Origin: DATBIO01 sp036556965
Lineage (GTDB): Bacteria > Acidobacteriota > Vicinamibacteria > Fen-336
Direction of reading: 5' to 3'
Assembly (NCBI GenBank): GCA_036556965.1
Contig: DATBIO010000289.1
Location: 1-64,000, forward strand
Length of the DNA stretch: 64,000 bases
Made by a program: the position numbers and the translations under genes. The notes beneath the pieces were generated by a model. That model saw only the letters and a program-made list of their open reading frames with translations, had not been told where the DNA came from and did no database searches. The stretch's first letter is position 1. Every line of letters begins with the position of its first letter. Positions 50,073 through 57,889 of this stretch are shown here, piece by piece.

Positions 50073-51064
50073 GGGTCCTGGTCGTCGGGGGCACCCGCTT
50101 CCTGGGCCTGCACGTGGTGTGGCGCCTGCTGGCCCTCGGGCACGCGGTCACCCTCTTCAACCGTGGCACCCGCGCCGACCCCTTCGGCGCCCGCGTGGAG
50201 CGCGCCCGCGGCGACCGCACGGCGGGCGACCTGGGCCGGTGGCTGCGGGGCCGCCGCTTCGACGCCGTGGTGGACCTCGCCGCCTACGAGGCGCGCGACG
50301 CCGAGGAGGTCGTGCACGACCTCGACGGCGGCCACTACGTGGTGATCAGCACGGGGCAGGTGTACCTGGTGCGCGAGGGGTGCCCGCGGCCGGCGCGCGA
50401 GGAGGACTACGAGGGGCCGCTCCTGCCCGAGCCGCCGCGTGACCACGCCGACCACCGCGAGTGGGCCTACGGGATGGGGAAGCGCGGGGTGGAAGACGCC
50501 CTTTCCGCCGCCCCCGGCCTCCCCTCCACGCGGCTCCGCATCCCCATGGTGAACGGGCCCGGCGACTACCTGCGCCGCCTCGAGGGCTACCTGTGGAGGC
50601 TGACCGACGGGGGGCCCCTCGTCCTCCCGGACGGCGGCGGCCATCGCCTGCGCCACGTCTACGTGGCCGACGTGGCGGCGGCGGTGGTGGCCCTCCTGGG
50701 GCGGGAGGCGGCGTTCGGCCGCGCCTACAACCTGTGCCAGCCGGAAACGCCCACCCTGGTCGAAGTGCTGCGGCTGGTCGCCGGCCTGCTGGGCGGCACG
50801 CCGCGGCTGGTGGCGGTGCCGCGGGCGGCGCTGGAGGCGGCGGGGCTCGACCCCGTGGCGGTGTCGCCGTTCAGCGGGCGGTGGATGTCCTTCCTCGAGC
50901 CGGGCCGCGCCGAGCGCGAGCTGGGCTTCCGCGCCACGCCCCTCGAGGCCTACCTGCGCGTGGTGGTGGACGCTTTCCTCTCCGCCGCGCCCGCGGAGCC
51001 TCCGCCGGCCTACGCCGGCCGTGCGCGCGAGGTGGAGCTGGCCGGCCGCGCGCCGGGGGCCTGA
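50069..51064 (+). CDS. NAD-dependent epimerase/dehydratase
   Basis: The 331-residue product (GTG 50069, GTGA overlap) has the Rossmann fingerprint VVGGTRFLGLHVV and the extended SDR pattern of sugar-nucleotide epimerases. The usual YxxxK is represented by YGMGKRGVE, in which Tyr and Lys keep the spacing. LRIPMVNGPGDYLRR and RHVYVADVAAAVV follow the RNA-binding-like/epimerase group. The substrate is unknown. It ends the plus-strand run. Confidence 0.85.
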   Translation: MRVLVVGGTRFLGLHVVWRLLALGHAVTLFNRGTRADPFGARVERARGDRTAGDLGRWLRGRRFDAVVDLAAYEARDAEEVVHDLDGGHYVVISTGQVYLVREGCPRPAREEDYEGPLLPEPPRDHADHREWAYGMGKRGVEDALSAAPGLPSTRLRIPMVNGPGDYLRRLEGYLWRLTDGGPLVLPDGGGHRLRHVYVADVAAAVVALLGREAAFGRAYNLCQPETPTLVEVLRLVAGLLGGTPRLVAVPRAALEAAGLDPVAVSPFSGRWMSFLEPGRAERELGFRATPLEAYLRVVVDAFLSAAPAEPPPAYAGRAREVELAGRAPGA

Positions 51065-51080
51065 GGGCGCAACCGCGCCC
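51065..51080. terminator. Hairpin between convergent epimerase and PPK2 genes
   Basis: GGGCGC-AACC-GCGCCC is a perfect 6-bp stem with a 4-base loop right after the epimerase stop. No T-tract follows, so termination strength is doubtful. Confidence 0.35.
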
Positions 51081-51086
51081 GGGCGC

Positions 51087-51959
51087 TCAGCCCCCCAGGC
51101 GCTTCTGGGCCTCCTCGATCTCCCGTCTCTGCTTCTCGGAGACCTCGGGGAAGCGGAGGTTCAGCCCCTCCAGCGTCTCCACGATGATGTCGGCCACCGC
51201 CATCCGCATGAACCACTTGCTGTCCGCGGGCACCACGTACCACGGGGCGTGGTCGGTGCTGGTGTGCCGGATCATGTCCTCGTAGGCCTGCATGTAGCGG
51301 TCCCAGTGCTGGGACTGGTCGAGGTCGCCCAGCGAGAACTTCCAGTTCTTGTCCGGGTCCTCCAGGCGCTGGAGGAAGCGCTTCCTCTGCTCCTCGCGCG
51401 AGACGTTCAGGAAGAACTTGCGCACCACGGTGCCGCTGCGGTCGAGGTGGCGCTCGAAGGCGTTGATGTCCTCGAAGCGCTCCTGCCAGACGCCCTCCCC
51501 GACCCTCTCCGCGGGCAGCTTCTGCGCGGCCAGGATCTCGGGGTGGACGCGGACGATCAGCACCTCCTCGTAGTAGGAGCGGTTGAAGATGCCGATGCGG
51601 CCGCGCTCCGGCGTGCGCACGGCGGTGCGCCAGAGGAAGTCGTGGTCCAGCTCCTCGTCGCTCGGCTGCTTGAAGGAGTAGACCTGGCAGCCCATGGGGT
51701 TCACCCCCGACATCACGTGCTCGATGGTGCTGTCCTTGCCCGCGGCGTCCATGGCCTGGAACACGAGGAGGAGCGCCCACCGGTCGGAGGCGTACAGCAG
51801 CTCCTGCTGTTCCCTGATCATCTTGACGCCGCGCTCGAGCTCCTCCTTGCCCTCCTTCTTGGAGGTGAAGGGGCCGGTGTCGGCGGGGTCGTGGTCCTTG
51901 AGCCGGAAGCTGCCGTCCGCCGGGGCGCGGTACTTGCCGGTGTCGACGCGCAGTCCCAT
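51087..51959 (-). CDS. ppk2: Polyphosphate kinase 2
   Basis: The 290-residue single-domain PPK2 transfers phosphate between polyphosphate and nucleotides. Motifs are FQAMDAAGKDSTIEHVMSG (Walker A-like), DHDFLWR, and FNRSYYEEVLIVRVHP (Walker B and lid region), then KFFLNVSREEQRKRF. The pattern is that of class I enzymes that favour phosphorylating nucleoside diphosphates or monophosphates; the exact class is not certain from sequence by eye. It follows the ATP-grasp gene by 2 bases. Confidence 0.94.
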   Translation of the reverse strand: MGLRVDTGKYRAPADGSFRLKDHDPADTGPFTSKKEGKEELERGVKMIREQQELLYASDRWALLLVFQAMDAAGKDSTIEHVMSGVNPMGCQVYSFKQPSDEELDHDFLWRTAVRTPERGRIGIFNRSYYEEVLIVRVHPEILAAQKLPAERVGEGVWQERFEDINAFERHLDRSGTVVRKFFLNVSREEQRKRFLQRLEDPDKNWKFSLGDLDQSQHWDRYMQAYEDMIRHTSTDHAPWYVVPADSKWFMRMAVADIIVETLEGLNLRFPEVSEKQRREIEEAQKRLGG

Positions 51960-51961
51960 GG

Positions 51962-52885
51962 CTACCTCAGCATCAGCTCGCGGAAGTCGGGCGGCCGGGG
52001 CGTCGCCTCCCCGGACTTCGCCTTCTCCACCGCGAACTCCGCCATCTTCTCCACCGCCCAGGGGAAGTGCGCGTCCTTCAGCGAGCGCTGGTCGAGGTCG
52101 GGGGTGTAGTTCGTGAGGTCGATGCCGTAGAACTTCCCGTCCTTCACCGCGAACTCCAGCGCGTTCATGTCGTAGCCGAGGGCGCGGTTGAAGAGGAGCG
52201 ACAGCTCCTCCGCCTCGTCGCGCAGGCTGCGGGGCAGGATGTCGTAGTCCTGGTTGTAGCCCCCCAGCCCTCCGGGGGCGGGGTCGTAGCGGATGGCGCG
52301 CGCCCAGCGCCGCCCGATGGTGGGCACCCGGATGTAGGTGTCCCAGGTGATGAACTCCTGCAGCATCATCGTCTTCTGTCCCGACCCGTTGTAGTTGTGC
52401 AGCAGCTCGTCCAGGGAGTGGATCTTGTAGACGTCCTTCCATCCCCCGCCGAAGGCCGGCTTCATGATGCAGGGCGTGCCCACGTAGTCCAGGTAGCGCT
52501 CGAAGTCGGTGGGCCACAGGTTGCGCAGGCTCTCCGCGTTCACGTCCTCGACGTACTCCCGGTTGGGCAGGACCACCGTCCGGGGCTCGGCGATGCCCAG
52601 CTTCTCCGCCACCGCGTAGCCGAAGAACTTGTCGTCCGCGGAGCGCCAGAACACGTTGTTGATGCAGTAGGTGCCCTGGAGGGCGGCCATCTTCAGGTAC
52701 ACCGCGTAATAGGGCACCTCGTGGCTCATGCGGTCGAGCACGACGCGGTAGGGCACGGGCTCGTTCAGGGTGGTGCCCCCGAGCTGCACGAACTCCGCGG
52801 ACACCCCGGCGTCCATGGAGTTGACCTTGGCGATGAAGGCGTCGGGGAACGAGTTCTCCCGGCCGCGCAGGACGCCCACGCGCAT
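51962..52885 (-). CDS. ATP-grasp ligase-like protein
   Basis: The 307-residue product resembles D-alanine-D-alanine ligase/RimK-type ATP-grasp enzymes: GTPCIMKPAFGGGWKDVYKI in the ATP-binding domain, QEFITWDTYIRVPTIG and a Mg-binding stretch NALEFAVKDGKFYGIDLTN. The start has GGAGG 6 bases upstream. Being paired with PPK2 suggests they share a polyphosphate- or nucleotide-linked role. The amino-acid or acid substrate is unknown. Confidence 0.82.
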   Translation of the reverse strand: MRVGVLRGRENSFPDAFIAKVNSMDAGVSAEFVQLGGTTLNEPVPYRVVLDRMSHEVPYYAVYLKMAALQGTYCINNVFWRSADDKFFGYAVAEKLGIAEPRTVVLPNREYVEDVNAESLRNLWPTDFERYLDYVGTPCIMKPAFGGGWKDVYKIHSLDELLHNYNGSGQKTMMLQEFITWDTYIRVPTIGRRWARAIRYDPAPGGLGGYNQDYDILPRSLRDEAEELSLLFNRALGYDMNALEFAVKDGKFYGIDLTNYTPDLDQRSLKDAHFPWAVEKMAEFAVEKAKSGEATPRPPDFRELMLR

Positions 52886-52934
52886 GCGACCTCCGATCAG
52901 TAGGGGGCGCGCATCATACCCCCGGCCCGAGGGC

Positions 52935-53729
52935 TCAGGCCAGGGTGGCCAGGAAGGGGAGGAGGGCGGCGTTGAAGGCGGGCGCGTTCTCGAGGTTGGA
53001 CAGGTGGCCCGCCGCGGGCACCTCCTGGAAGCGCGCCCCCGCGATGCCCTCGGCCCAGCCGCCCATCTCCGCGGGGGTGCTGAGGACGTCCTCCGCGCCG
53101 CAGAGCACGAGGGTGGGGACGCGGATCTCGCGCAGGGTGGAGGTGGAATCCGCGCGCGCGGCGAGGCCGGCGAGGGCGTCGGCGAGGGCCGCGGGATCCG
53201 CGGCCAGGACCATGTCGCGCACGCGCGCCGCCAGCTCCGGCCGGTCGCGGCGCGTGGTCTCGCCGAGCAGCCGGGGCAGCATCTCCTCCGCCACCGCCGC
53301 GGACCCTTCCCTCCGCGCGCGCTCGGCGAGCGAGGCGCGCCCGGCGCGCCCTTCGGCCGTGTCGGCCACGCAGCGCGTGTCCGCCAGGACGAGCGCGCGC
53401 AGGAGCGTGGGGTGACGCCGCACGAGGGCGAAGGCGGCGTAGCCTCCCATGGAGAGACCGCAGACCGCGGCCGTCTCGAAGCCGAGGTGGCGCAGGAGGA
53501 AGGCCGCGTCCTCCGCGATGCGCTCCATGCTCAACAGCCCCTCGCCCCGTGCCGAGCCCCCGAACCCCCGGGCGTCCATGCGCACCACGCTGTGGCTCGG
53601 GGCCAGGGCGGCGGCCTGGGCCTCCCACATGGCGGAGTGGAGGGGGAAGGCGTGCAGGAAGAGGACGGCCGGCCCCGCGCCGCGCACGTCGTAGGCGACG
53701 CGCGCCCCGTCCACGGACAGCGTCCTCAC
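52935..53729 (-). CDS. Alpha/beta hydrolase
   Basis: The 264-residue cytoplasmic protein has the full alpha/beta hydrolase set: LFLHAFPLHSAMW (oxyanion), nucleophile CGLSMGGYAA, Asp in LCGAEDVLSTP and His in AAGHLSNLENA. The sequence resembles 3-oxoadipate enol-lactonase-like hydrolases, but without catabolic neighbours the substrate is open. The start codon is GTG 53729, 6 bases after a TAAGCT box. Confidence 0.9.
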   Translation of the reverse strand: MRTLSVDGARVAYDVRGAGPAVLFLHAFPLHSAMWEAQAAALAPSHSVVRMDARGFGGSARGEGLLSMERIAEDAAFLLRHLGFETAAVCGLSMGGYAAFALVRRHPTLLRALVLADTRCVADTAEGRAGRASLAERARREGSAAVAEEMLPRLLGETTRRDRPELAARVRDMVLAADPAALADALAGLAARADSTSTLREIRVPTLVLCGAEDVLSTPAEMGGWAEGIAGARFQEVPAAGHLSNLENAPAFNAALLPFLATLA

Positions 53730-53735
53730 CCCGAG

Positions 53736-53741
53736 AGCTTA
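53736..53741 (-). promoter_or_regulatory. TAAGCT -10 box, possibly leaderless hydrolase transcript
   Basis: TAAGCT on the minus strand ends 6 bases before the GTG start at 53729, too close for a ribosome-binding leader. Confidence 0.35.
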
Positions 53742-53751
53742 GCAGCGACGG

Positions 53752-54687
53752 CTAGCGGCGGCGGGAGGCGCGGCGCACGGTCGCCTTGGTGCGCGCCGAC
53801 TGCGCGCGCGCCTTCGCCTTCACCGCCGGCTTCTTGCTCGCCGTCCGGGCCTTGGCCCGTAATGCAGGCCGGGACCGCGCGGAGCGCGATCCCGAGAGCC
53901 GCGCGGAGCGCGCGGCGGTGGCCTTCGTCCGGCGGGAGCTCCGGCGCGCGCTGGTGAGCGTGCGCGTCACGCGCGCGTGGCGCCCGCTCTTGAGGCGCGC
54001 GCGCCGCGGGGGCGGCGCGGGCTTGGGCAGATGGAAGGCGGACGTCGTGTCCTTCACCAGCTGGTGGATCTTGCGCACGTAGCCCCGCGTCTCGCCGTAG
54101 GGCGGGATGCCCTTGTGGCGGGCCACCACGGTGGGCCCCGCGTTGTACCCGGCCAGGGCGAGGGCGACGTTGCCGTTGAAGCGGTCGAGGAGCTGGCTCA
54201 GGTACTTGGTGCCCGCGAGCACGTTCTCGCGCGGGTCGGTGGGGTCCTTCACCCCGAGCCAGCTCGCGGTACGGGGCATGAGCTGCATGAGCCCCTGCGC
54301 GCCCACCGGCGAGACGGCGTCCGGATCGAACTGCGACTCGGTCTGGATGACGGCGCGTATGAGCTCGGCGCTGATGCCGTTGAGGAGCGCGGCCTCCTGG
54401 ATGATCGCGTCGAGGGCCGCCTCTTCGTCCTCGTAGTCCCCCGGATCGTCGCCCCCCTCGGGCGGCGCCACCCGGAAGTCGTCGGTGGTCACGTCCACCT
54501 GCTCCTCGTGTGCGGCCTGCCGCGCACGGGCGAGCACACCTCCCCCCGCCGCCAGCGTGGCCAGGAGGCCGGCGCCCGCGAGCAGCCGCTTGCGGCGGTC
54601 GCCCTTGCGCCTCTCCCTGGCCGCCGGATAGATGCTGGCAGTCCGACGACGGTCGACGTTGCGCCTCTCCCCGCTGGGTGGCTGCAT
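53752..54687 (-). CDS. SLT-type lytic transglycosylase with basic tail
   Basis: The 311-residue product starts at ATG 54687, chosen because AGGAGGGG lies just upstream; an upstream ATG at 54738 has no such site and would cross a palindrome. An N-terminal membrane helix (LLAGAGLLATLAAGGGVLA) precedes the SLT domain at about 90-210 with catalytic Glu in IQTESQFDPDA, GLMQLMPRTA and LAGYNAGP. It cleaves the peptidoglycan glycan chain. The last 80 or so residues are unusual: dominated by Arg, Lys, Ser and Ala. Confidence 0.92.
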   Translation of the reverse strand: MQPPSGERRNVDRRRTASIYPAARERRKGDRRKRLLAGAGLLATLAAGGGVLARARQAAHEEQVDVTTDDFRVAPPEGGDDPGDYEDEEAALDAIIQEAALLNGISAELIRAVIQTESQFDPDAVSPVGAQGLMQLMPRTASWLGVKDPTDPRENVLAGTKYLSQLLDRFNGNVALALAGYNAGPTVVARHKGIPPYGETRGYVRKIHQLVKDTTSAFHLPKPAPPPRRARLKSGRHARVTRTLTSARRSSRRTKATAARSARLSGSRSARSRPALRAKARTASKKPAVKAKARAQSARTKATVRRASRRR

Positions 54688-54702
54688 GTCCCCTCCTGAG
54701 AG

Positions 54703-54720
54703 CAGACGGACGTCCGTCTG
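54703..54720 (-). promoter_or_regulatory. Perfect 18-bp palindrome upstream of the transglycosylase
   Basis: CAGACGGACGTCCGTCTG is a perfect palindrome about 16 bases before the start and just upstream of the ribosome site. It could be a regulator operator or, in RNA, a compact hairpin. Confidence 0.5.
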
Positions 54721-54873
54721 GGCCGGCGGGGAGCGCATCTTTGGATCCCGGGTGAAGCCGATGAGTGCAAACGTCTTTGAATGAGCGGCTTATGAAGCTC
54801 GGGTCGTTCCGCGACTCCCGTGGCGCGGCTCCCTCTCAGACCTGCGAAGATCGTGCCCGGCGGCCTTGCCGCG

Positions 54874-54907
54874 CCGGAAGCCCGAGTGGCACGATACGGG
54901 CTTCCGG
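54874..54907 (+). promoter_or_regulatory. RBS-overlapping 11-bp hairpin before the DUF962 gene
   Basis: CCGGAAGCCCG (54874-54884) pairs perfectly with CGGGCTTCCGG (54897-54907) around a 12-base loop. The GGAGG ribosome site (54906-54910) begins within the 3' arm, so folding would partly hide it. Confidence 0.55.
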
Positions 54908-54915
54908 AGGCGCCC

Positions 54916-55275
54916 ATGGCCGAGCGGCTGGCGAGCTACGAGGAGTTCTGGCCGTTCTACGTGTCGCAACACATGAAGCCGTCCACCCGCGCCTTGCACT
55001 TCGCCGGCACCACGGCCGTCCTCGGGGCGCTGGTCGCGGGGGTCCTGGTGTCGCCGTGGTGGTTCGTGGCCGCCCCCGCTTGCGGGTACGCCCCGGCCTG
55101 GGTGGGCCACTTCTTCTTCGAGAAGAACCGGCCGGCCACCTTCACCTATCCGTGGTGGTCGCTGCGCGGGGACTTCCGGATGTACCGGCTCACCTGGCTC
55201 GGGCGCATGGGTCCGGAGCTCCAGCGTGCCGCCCGCCTCTACCCGAGCGCCGCCCCCGCGGCCGCCGGTGGCTGA
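54916..55275 (+). CDS. DUF962/Mpo1-like membrane protein
   Basis: The 119-residue protein matches the DUF962 (Mpo1-like) family: YEEFWPFYVSQHMKPSTRALHFAGTT, then two hydrophobic helices, WVGHFFFEKNRPATFTYPWWSLRGDFRMY. The conserved His residues resemble those of yeast Mpo1, an iron-dependent 2-hydroxy fatty-acid dioxygenase; activity of bacterial members is not established. ATG 54916 follows the GGAGG site. Confidence 0.88.
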   Translation: MAERLASYEEFWPFYVSQHMKPSTRALHFAGTTAVLGALVAGVLVSPWWFVAAPACGYAPAWVGHFFFEKNRPATFTYPWWSLRGDFRMYRLTWLGRMGPELQRAARLYPSAAPAAAGG

Positions 55276-56590
55276 GCCGCCCGCGGCGCCGCGCGCCGCT
55301 TTCGCCCTCTTCGTCCTCTTCCTCGCCAACACCCTGAACTTCTTCGACCGCACCGTCCTCTCCGCGGTGGTCGAGCCGCTGCGCAAGGAATGGGCGCTGA
55401 GCGACGGCGCCGTGGGATGGCTGGGCACCGCCTTCACCCTGCTCTACGCCGTGGTCGGCCTGCCCCTGGGCCACCTCGCCGACACCGGCCGGCGCACGAC
55501 CCTGCTCTTCGCCGGCTCCTTCCTGTGGAGCCTGATGACGGCCCTGTCGGGCCTGGCCGCATCCTTCCGGTCGCTGTTCGCCGCGCGCCTGCTGGTGGGC
55601 GTGGGCGAGGCGGCGTGCGCCCCCGCCTCCAACTCGCTCCTGGCCGACCTGTTCCCGCCCGCGCAGCGCGGGCGGGCCACCGCCGTCTTCATGCTCGGCC
55701 TGCCCGTGGGGCTCGGCCTGAGCTACGCGGTGAGCGGCGCGGTGGCGCAGGAATGGGGCTGGCGCGCGACCTTCTTCGTGGCGGGGGTGCCCGGCCTCTT
55801 CCTGTCCTTCCTCTGCCTCCTCCTTCCGGAGCCGCCGCGCGGCGGCGCGGAGGACGTGGCGGTGGGTGCGCGCCGGCGTCCGGGCTCGGCCCTCGCCCTG
55901 CTCCTGCGCTCGCCCACCTTCGTGCTCGTCGTCGTCTCCGGCGCCCTCCACAACTTCAACATGTACGCGCTCTCGACCTTCCTGCCCGCCTTCCTCTCCC
56001 GGCACCACGGCCTGAGCGTGCGCGGCGCCGGGCTCGTCTCGGGCCTGGTCTTCGGCGTCGTGGGCGGGCTCGGCATGCTGATGGGCGGGCTGCTCGCGGA
56101 CCGCGTGGCCGCGCGGCGGGAGGCGGGACGGCTCCTCGCCGGCGCGGCGTGCCTGGGCGCCTCCGTGCCGCTGCTGCTGGCCATGCTGGGCCAGGCGCCG
56201 GGCGCGCGGGCCCCTCTCGTCCTCCTCCTCGCGCTGTCCGTGCTGGCGCTGTACGCGTACTACGCCCCCGTGTACGCCACCCTCCAGGAGATCGTGGAGC
56301 CCGCGCTGCGCGGCACGGCCATGGCCGTGTACTTCTTCGCCATGTACCTCCTGGGTGCCTCGCTGGGCCCGGTGGGCCTGGGGCTGCTCTCGGACGCCCT
56401 GGCCGCGCGCGCCGCCGTGGAGATGGGGCTCGCGCCGGGGGCGGAGGCGGCGCGGGCGGCCGGCCTCCATCGCGCGTTCTTCGTGGTGCCGCTGCTGGGC
56501 CTGGTCCTGTTCGCGGTGCTCCTGCTCGCGGCGCGGACGCTCCCCCGCGACCGGCGGGAGCTGCGCGCGTGGATGGAAACGGCCGCCTAG
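55268..56590 (+). CDS. MFS transporter (Spinster-like)
   Basis: The 440-residue permease has twelve predicted helices and MFS motif A in GHLADTGRRTTLL, with FFDRTVLSAVVEPLRKEWALSD at the first loop, as in the Spinster/sphingolipid-like group. GTG 55268 overlaps the DUF962 stop by 8 bases and gives the usual short N-terminus; ATG 55226 would add a proline-rich stretch inside the previous gene. The substrate is unknown. Confidence 0.88.
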   Translation: MAEPPAAPRAAFALFVLFLANTLNFFDRTVLSAVVEPLRKEWALSDGAVGWLGTAFTLLYAVVGLPLGHLADTGRRTTLLFAGSFLWSLMTALSGLAASFRSLFAARLLVGVGEAACAPASNSLLADLFPPAQRGRATAVFMLGLPVGLGLSYAVSGAVAQEWGWRATFFVAGVPGLFLSFLCLLLPEPPRGGAEDVAVGARRRPGSALALLLRSPTFVLVVVSGALHNFNMYALSTFLPAFLSRHHGLSVRGAGLVSGLVFGVVGGLGMLMGGLLADRVAARREAGRLLAGAACLGASVPLLLAMLGQAPGARAPLVLLLALSVLALYAYYAPVYATLQEIVEPALRGTAMAVYFFAMYLLGASLGPVGLGLLSDALAARAAVEMGLAPGAEAARAAGLHRAFFVVPLLGLVLFAVLLLAARTLPRDRRELRAWMETAA

Positions 56591-56619
56591 GGCGCGCCGG
56601 CGGGAGCGCGCGGCGCGCC
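56591..56619. terminator. Inverted repeat between MFS and PilZ genes
   Basis: GGCGCGCC at 56591-56598 recurs at 56612-56619; being self-complementary, the two can form an 8-bp stem with a 13-base loop between the convergent genes. No T-tract is present. Confidence 0.3.
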
Positions 56620-56627
56620 GCTCGCCC

Positions 56628-57254
56628 TCAGCCCTGTTCCGGCGGGAAGTCGAAGCCGAAGGAGCGCGACAGGCCGCGGCTCTGGATCCCGACCTGCACC
56701 TCGAGCCCGGGCGCCGCGTCCTGGACCCACACCACCGCGCCCCGGAAGGAGCGGGTCCCCGCGCGCAGGTGCAGGTGGCTGCCCATGGGCGGCCGCTGGG
56801 AGAGCGAGAGGGCGGCGCCGTTACGGCTGAGCGTGATGATGGCGCCACTCTCCTCGAACGGCTGCCCGGAGGCGTCCACGCCGGACAGGGTGACGGGCAG
56901 GTAGACGGTCACGCGGTCGCCGCGGCGGCGCGCCTCGCGACCCTCGGGGGTCTCCTGCCGGGCCACGAACTCCGCCAGCCGCCGGCGCTCGTCCGGCGTC
57001 ACGTCCAGGAACTGGCAGCCGGCCCCGATGCCCTCCTGCACGTAGAGCACGCGGGCGCCGACGGTGAGGGGCTCCTCGCCCGGCTCCAGGCGGAAGGTGA
57101 GGACCAGGAGCTCGGGCAGGGCGGCCAGGACCTCGAGGAAGGCGCCCCCGGCGCTGATCTCGGCGAGGCGGGCCCGGAGGGGCAGGCCGTGGCTCGTGCA
57201 CTCGACTTCCCGGACGAGCGGGACGCGTGGATCTCGCCGGCGTTCGACGCCCAT
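56628..57254 (-). CDS. Tandem PilZ-domain protein
   Basis: The 208-residue product (ATG 57254, GGAG site about 8 bases upstream) has two PilZ-like modules. The first has ERRRDPRVPL and AEISAGGAFLEV, matching RxxxR and (D/N)xSxxG; the second has ARRRGDRVTVYLP and ITLSRNGAALSL. PilZ domains bind cyclic di-GMP. Neither module has every consensus residue, so one may be non-binding. It likely reports c-di-GMP to a surface function. Confidence 0.85.
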   Translation of the reverse strand: MGVERRRDPRVPLVREVECTSHGLPLRARLAEISAGGAFLEVLAALPELLVLTFRLEPGEEPLTVGARVLYVQEGIGAGCQFLDVTPDERRRLAEFVARQETPEGREARRRGDRVTVYLPVTLSGVDASGQPFEESGAIITLSRNGAALSLSQRPPMGSHLHLRAGTRSFRGAVVWVQDAAPGLEVQVGIQSRGLSRSFGFDFPPEQG

Positions 57255-57309
57255 TCCCGCCGCTCCTGCCATCTTCGCCGCGCCCTCGAAGCCGAGGGAG
57301 GCCGGTAGC

Positions 57310-57338
57310 AGTGTAGAAGCGCTCCAATTCCGGGTCAA
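57310..57338 (-). promoter_or_regulatory. Promoter of the PilZ gene
   Basis: On the minus strand TTGACC (57338-57333) and TACACT (57315-57310) have a 17-base spacer. It is divergent from the cupin promoter; the two -35 regions are adjacent. Confidence 0.65.
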
Positions 57339-57341
57339 ACG

Positions 57342-57371
57342 TTGACACTCGTCGCGGCGGGACGTTAGGCT
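57342..57371 (+). promoter_or_regulatory. Promoter of the cupin gene
   Basis: TTGACA (57342-57347) and TAGGCT (57366-57371) are separated by 18 bases, followed by a GGGGAGG ribosome site before ATG 57397. Confidence 0.65.
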
Positions 57372-57396
57372 GCTTCGGGCCTGGGGAGGTCATTGC

Positions 57397-57888
57397 ATGC
57401 GCAAACGGTGGCTCGTGCTCGTGGCCGGCATCCTCGCCTCCGACGTCCACGCCGCACCGAGCATGCAGGCCACGCCTGCGCCCGCGCCCTCGCCGGCCGC
57501 GTCCCCACGGCCCGTGGGCGGCAAGGACCCCGTCCTCTGGTCCGCCACGGACATCCAGTGGACGGATGTCCCCGAGAGCAAGGGCCTCAAGCAGGCGATC
57601 CTCTGGGGGGACCCCGCCACCCGCGGCTACGGGGCGCTGAACCGCTGGCCCGCCGGCTTCCAGCAGCCGCTGCACCACCACACCTTCGACGTCAAGGCGC
57701 TCGTGCTCGCGGGCACGCTGGTGATGGCCCTGGAAGGGGCGGCGGCCAAGGAGTTCCCCCCCGGCTCGTACGTGATGCTGCCGGGGCGCCTCAAGCACAC
57801 GACAGGGTGCAAGGCGGGCGCGGAGTGCGTGTTCTTCGCGGAGCAGAGCCTGCGCTACGACATGGCGGTGGCGGAGCCGGCGAAGTAG
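57397..57888 (+). CDS. Secreted cupin (DUF4437-like)
   Basis: The 163-residue protein has a signal peptide (WLVLVAGILASDVHA), a Pro/Ala spacer, and a cupin domain with LHHHTFDVKALVLAGTLVM and YVMLPGRLKHTTGC. The three His plus a downstream His form the usual metal site. It resembles the DUF4437 cupins secreted by Gram-negative bacteria; the reaction is unknown. Confidence 0.85.
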   Translation: MRKRWLVLVAGILASDVHAAPSMQATPAPAPSPAASPRPVGGKDPVLWSATDIQWTDVPESKGLKQAILWGDPATRGYGALNRWPAGFQQPLHHHTFDVKALVLAGTLVMALEGAAAKEFPPGSYVMLPGRLKHTTGCKAGAECVFFAEQSLRYDMAVAEPAK

Positions 57889-57889
57889 C

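Noticed and set aside
57255..57338. Longer start for the PilZ protein
   Set aside because: The upstream codons overlap a good TTGACC-N17-TACACT promoter of the same gene.
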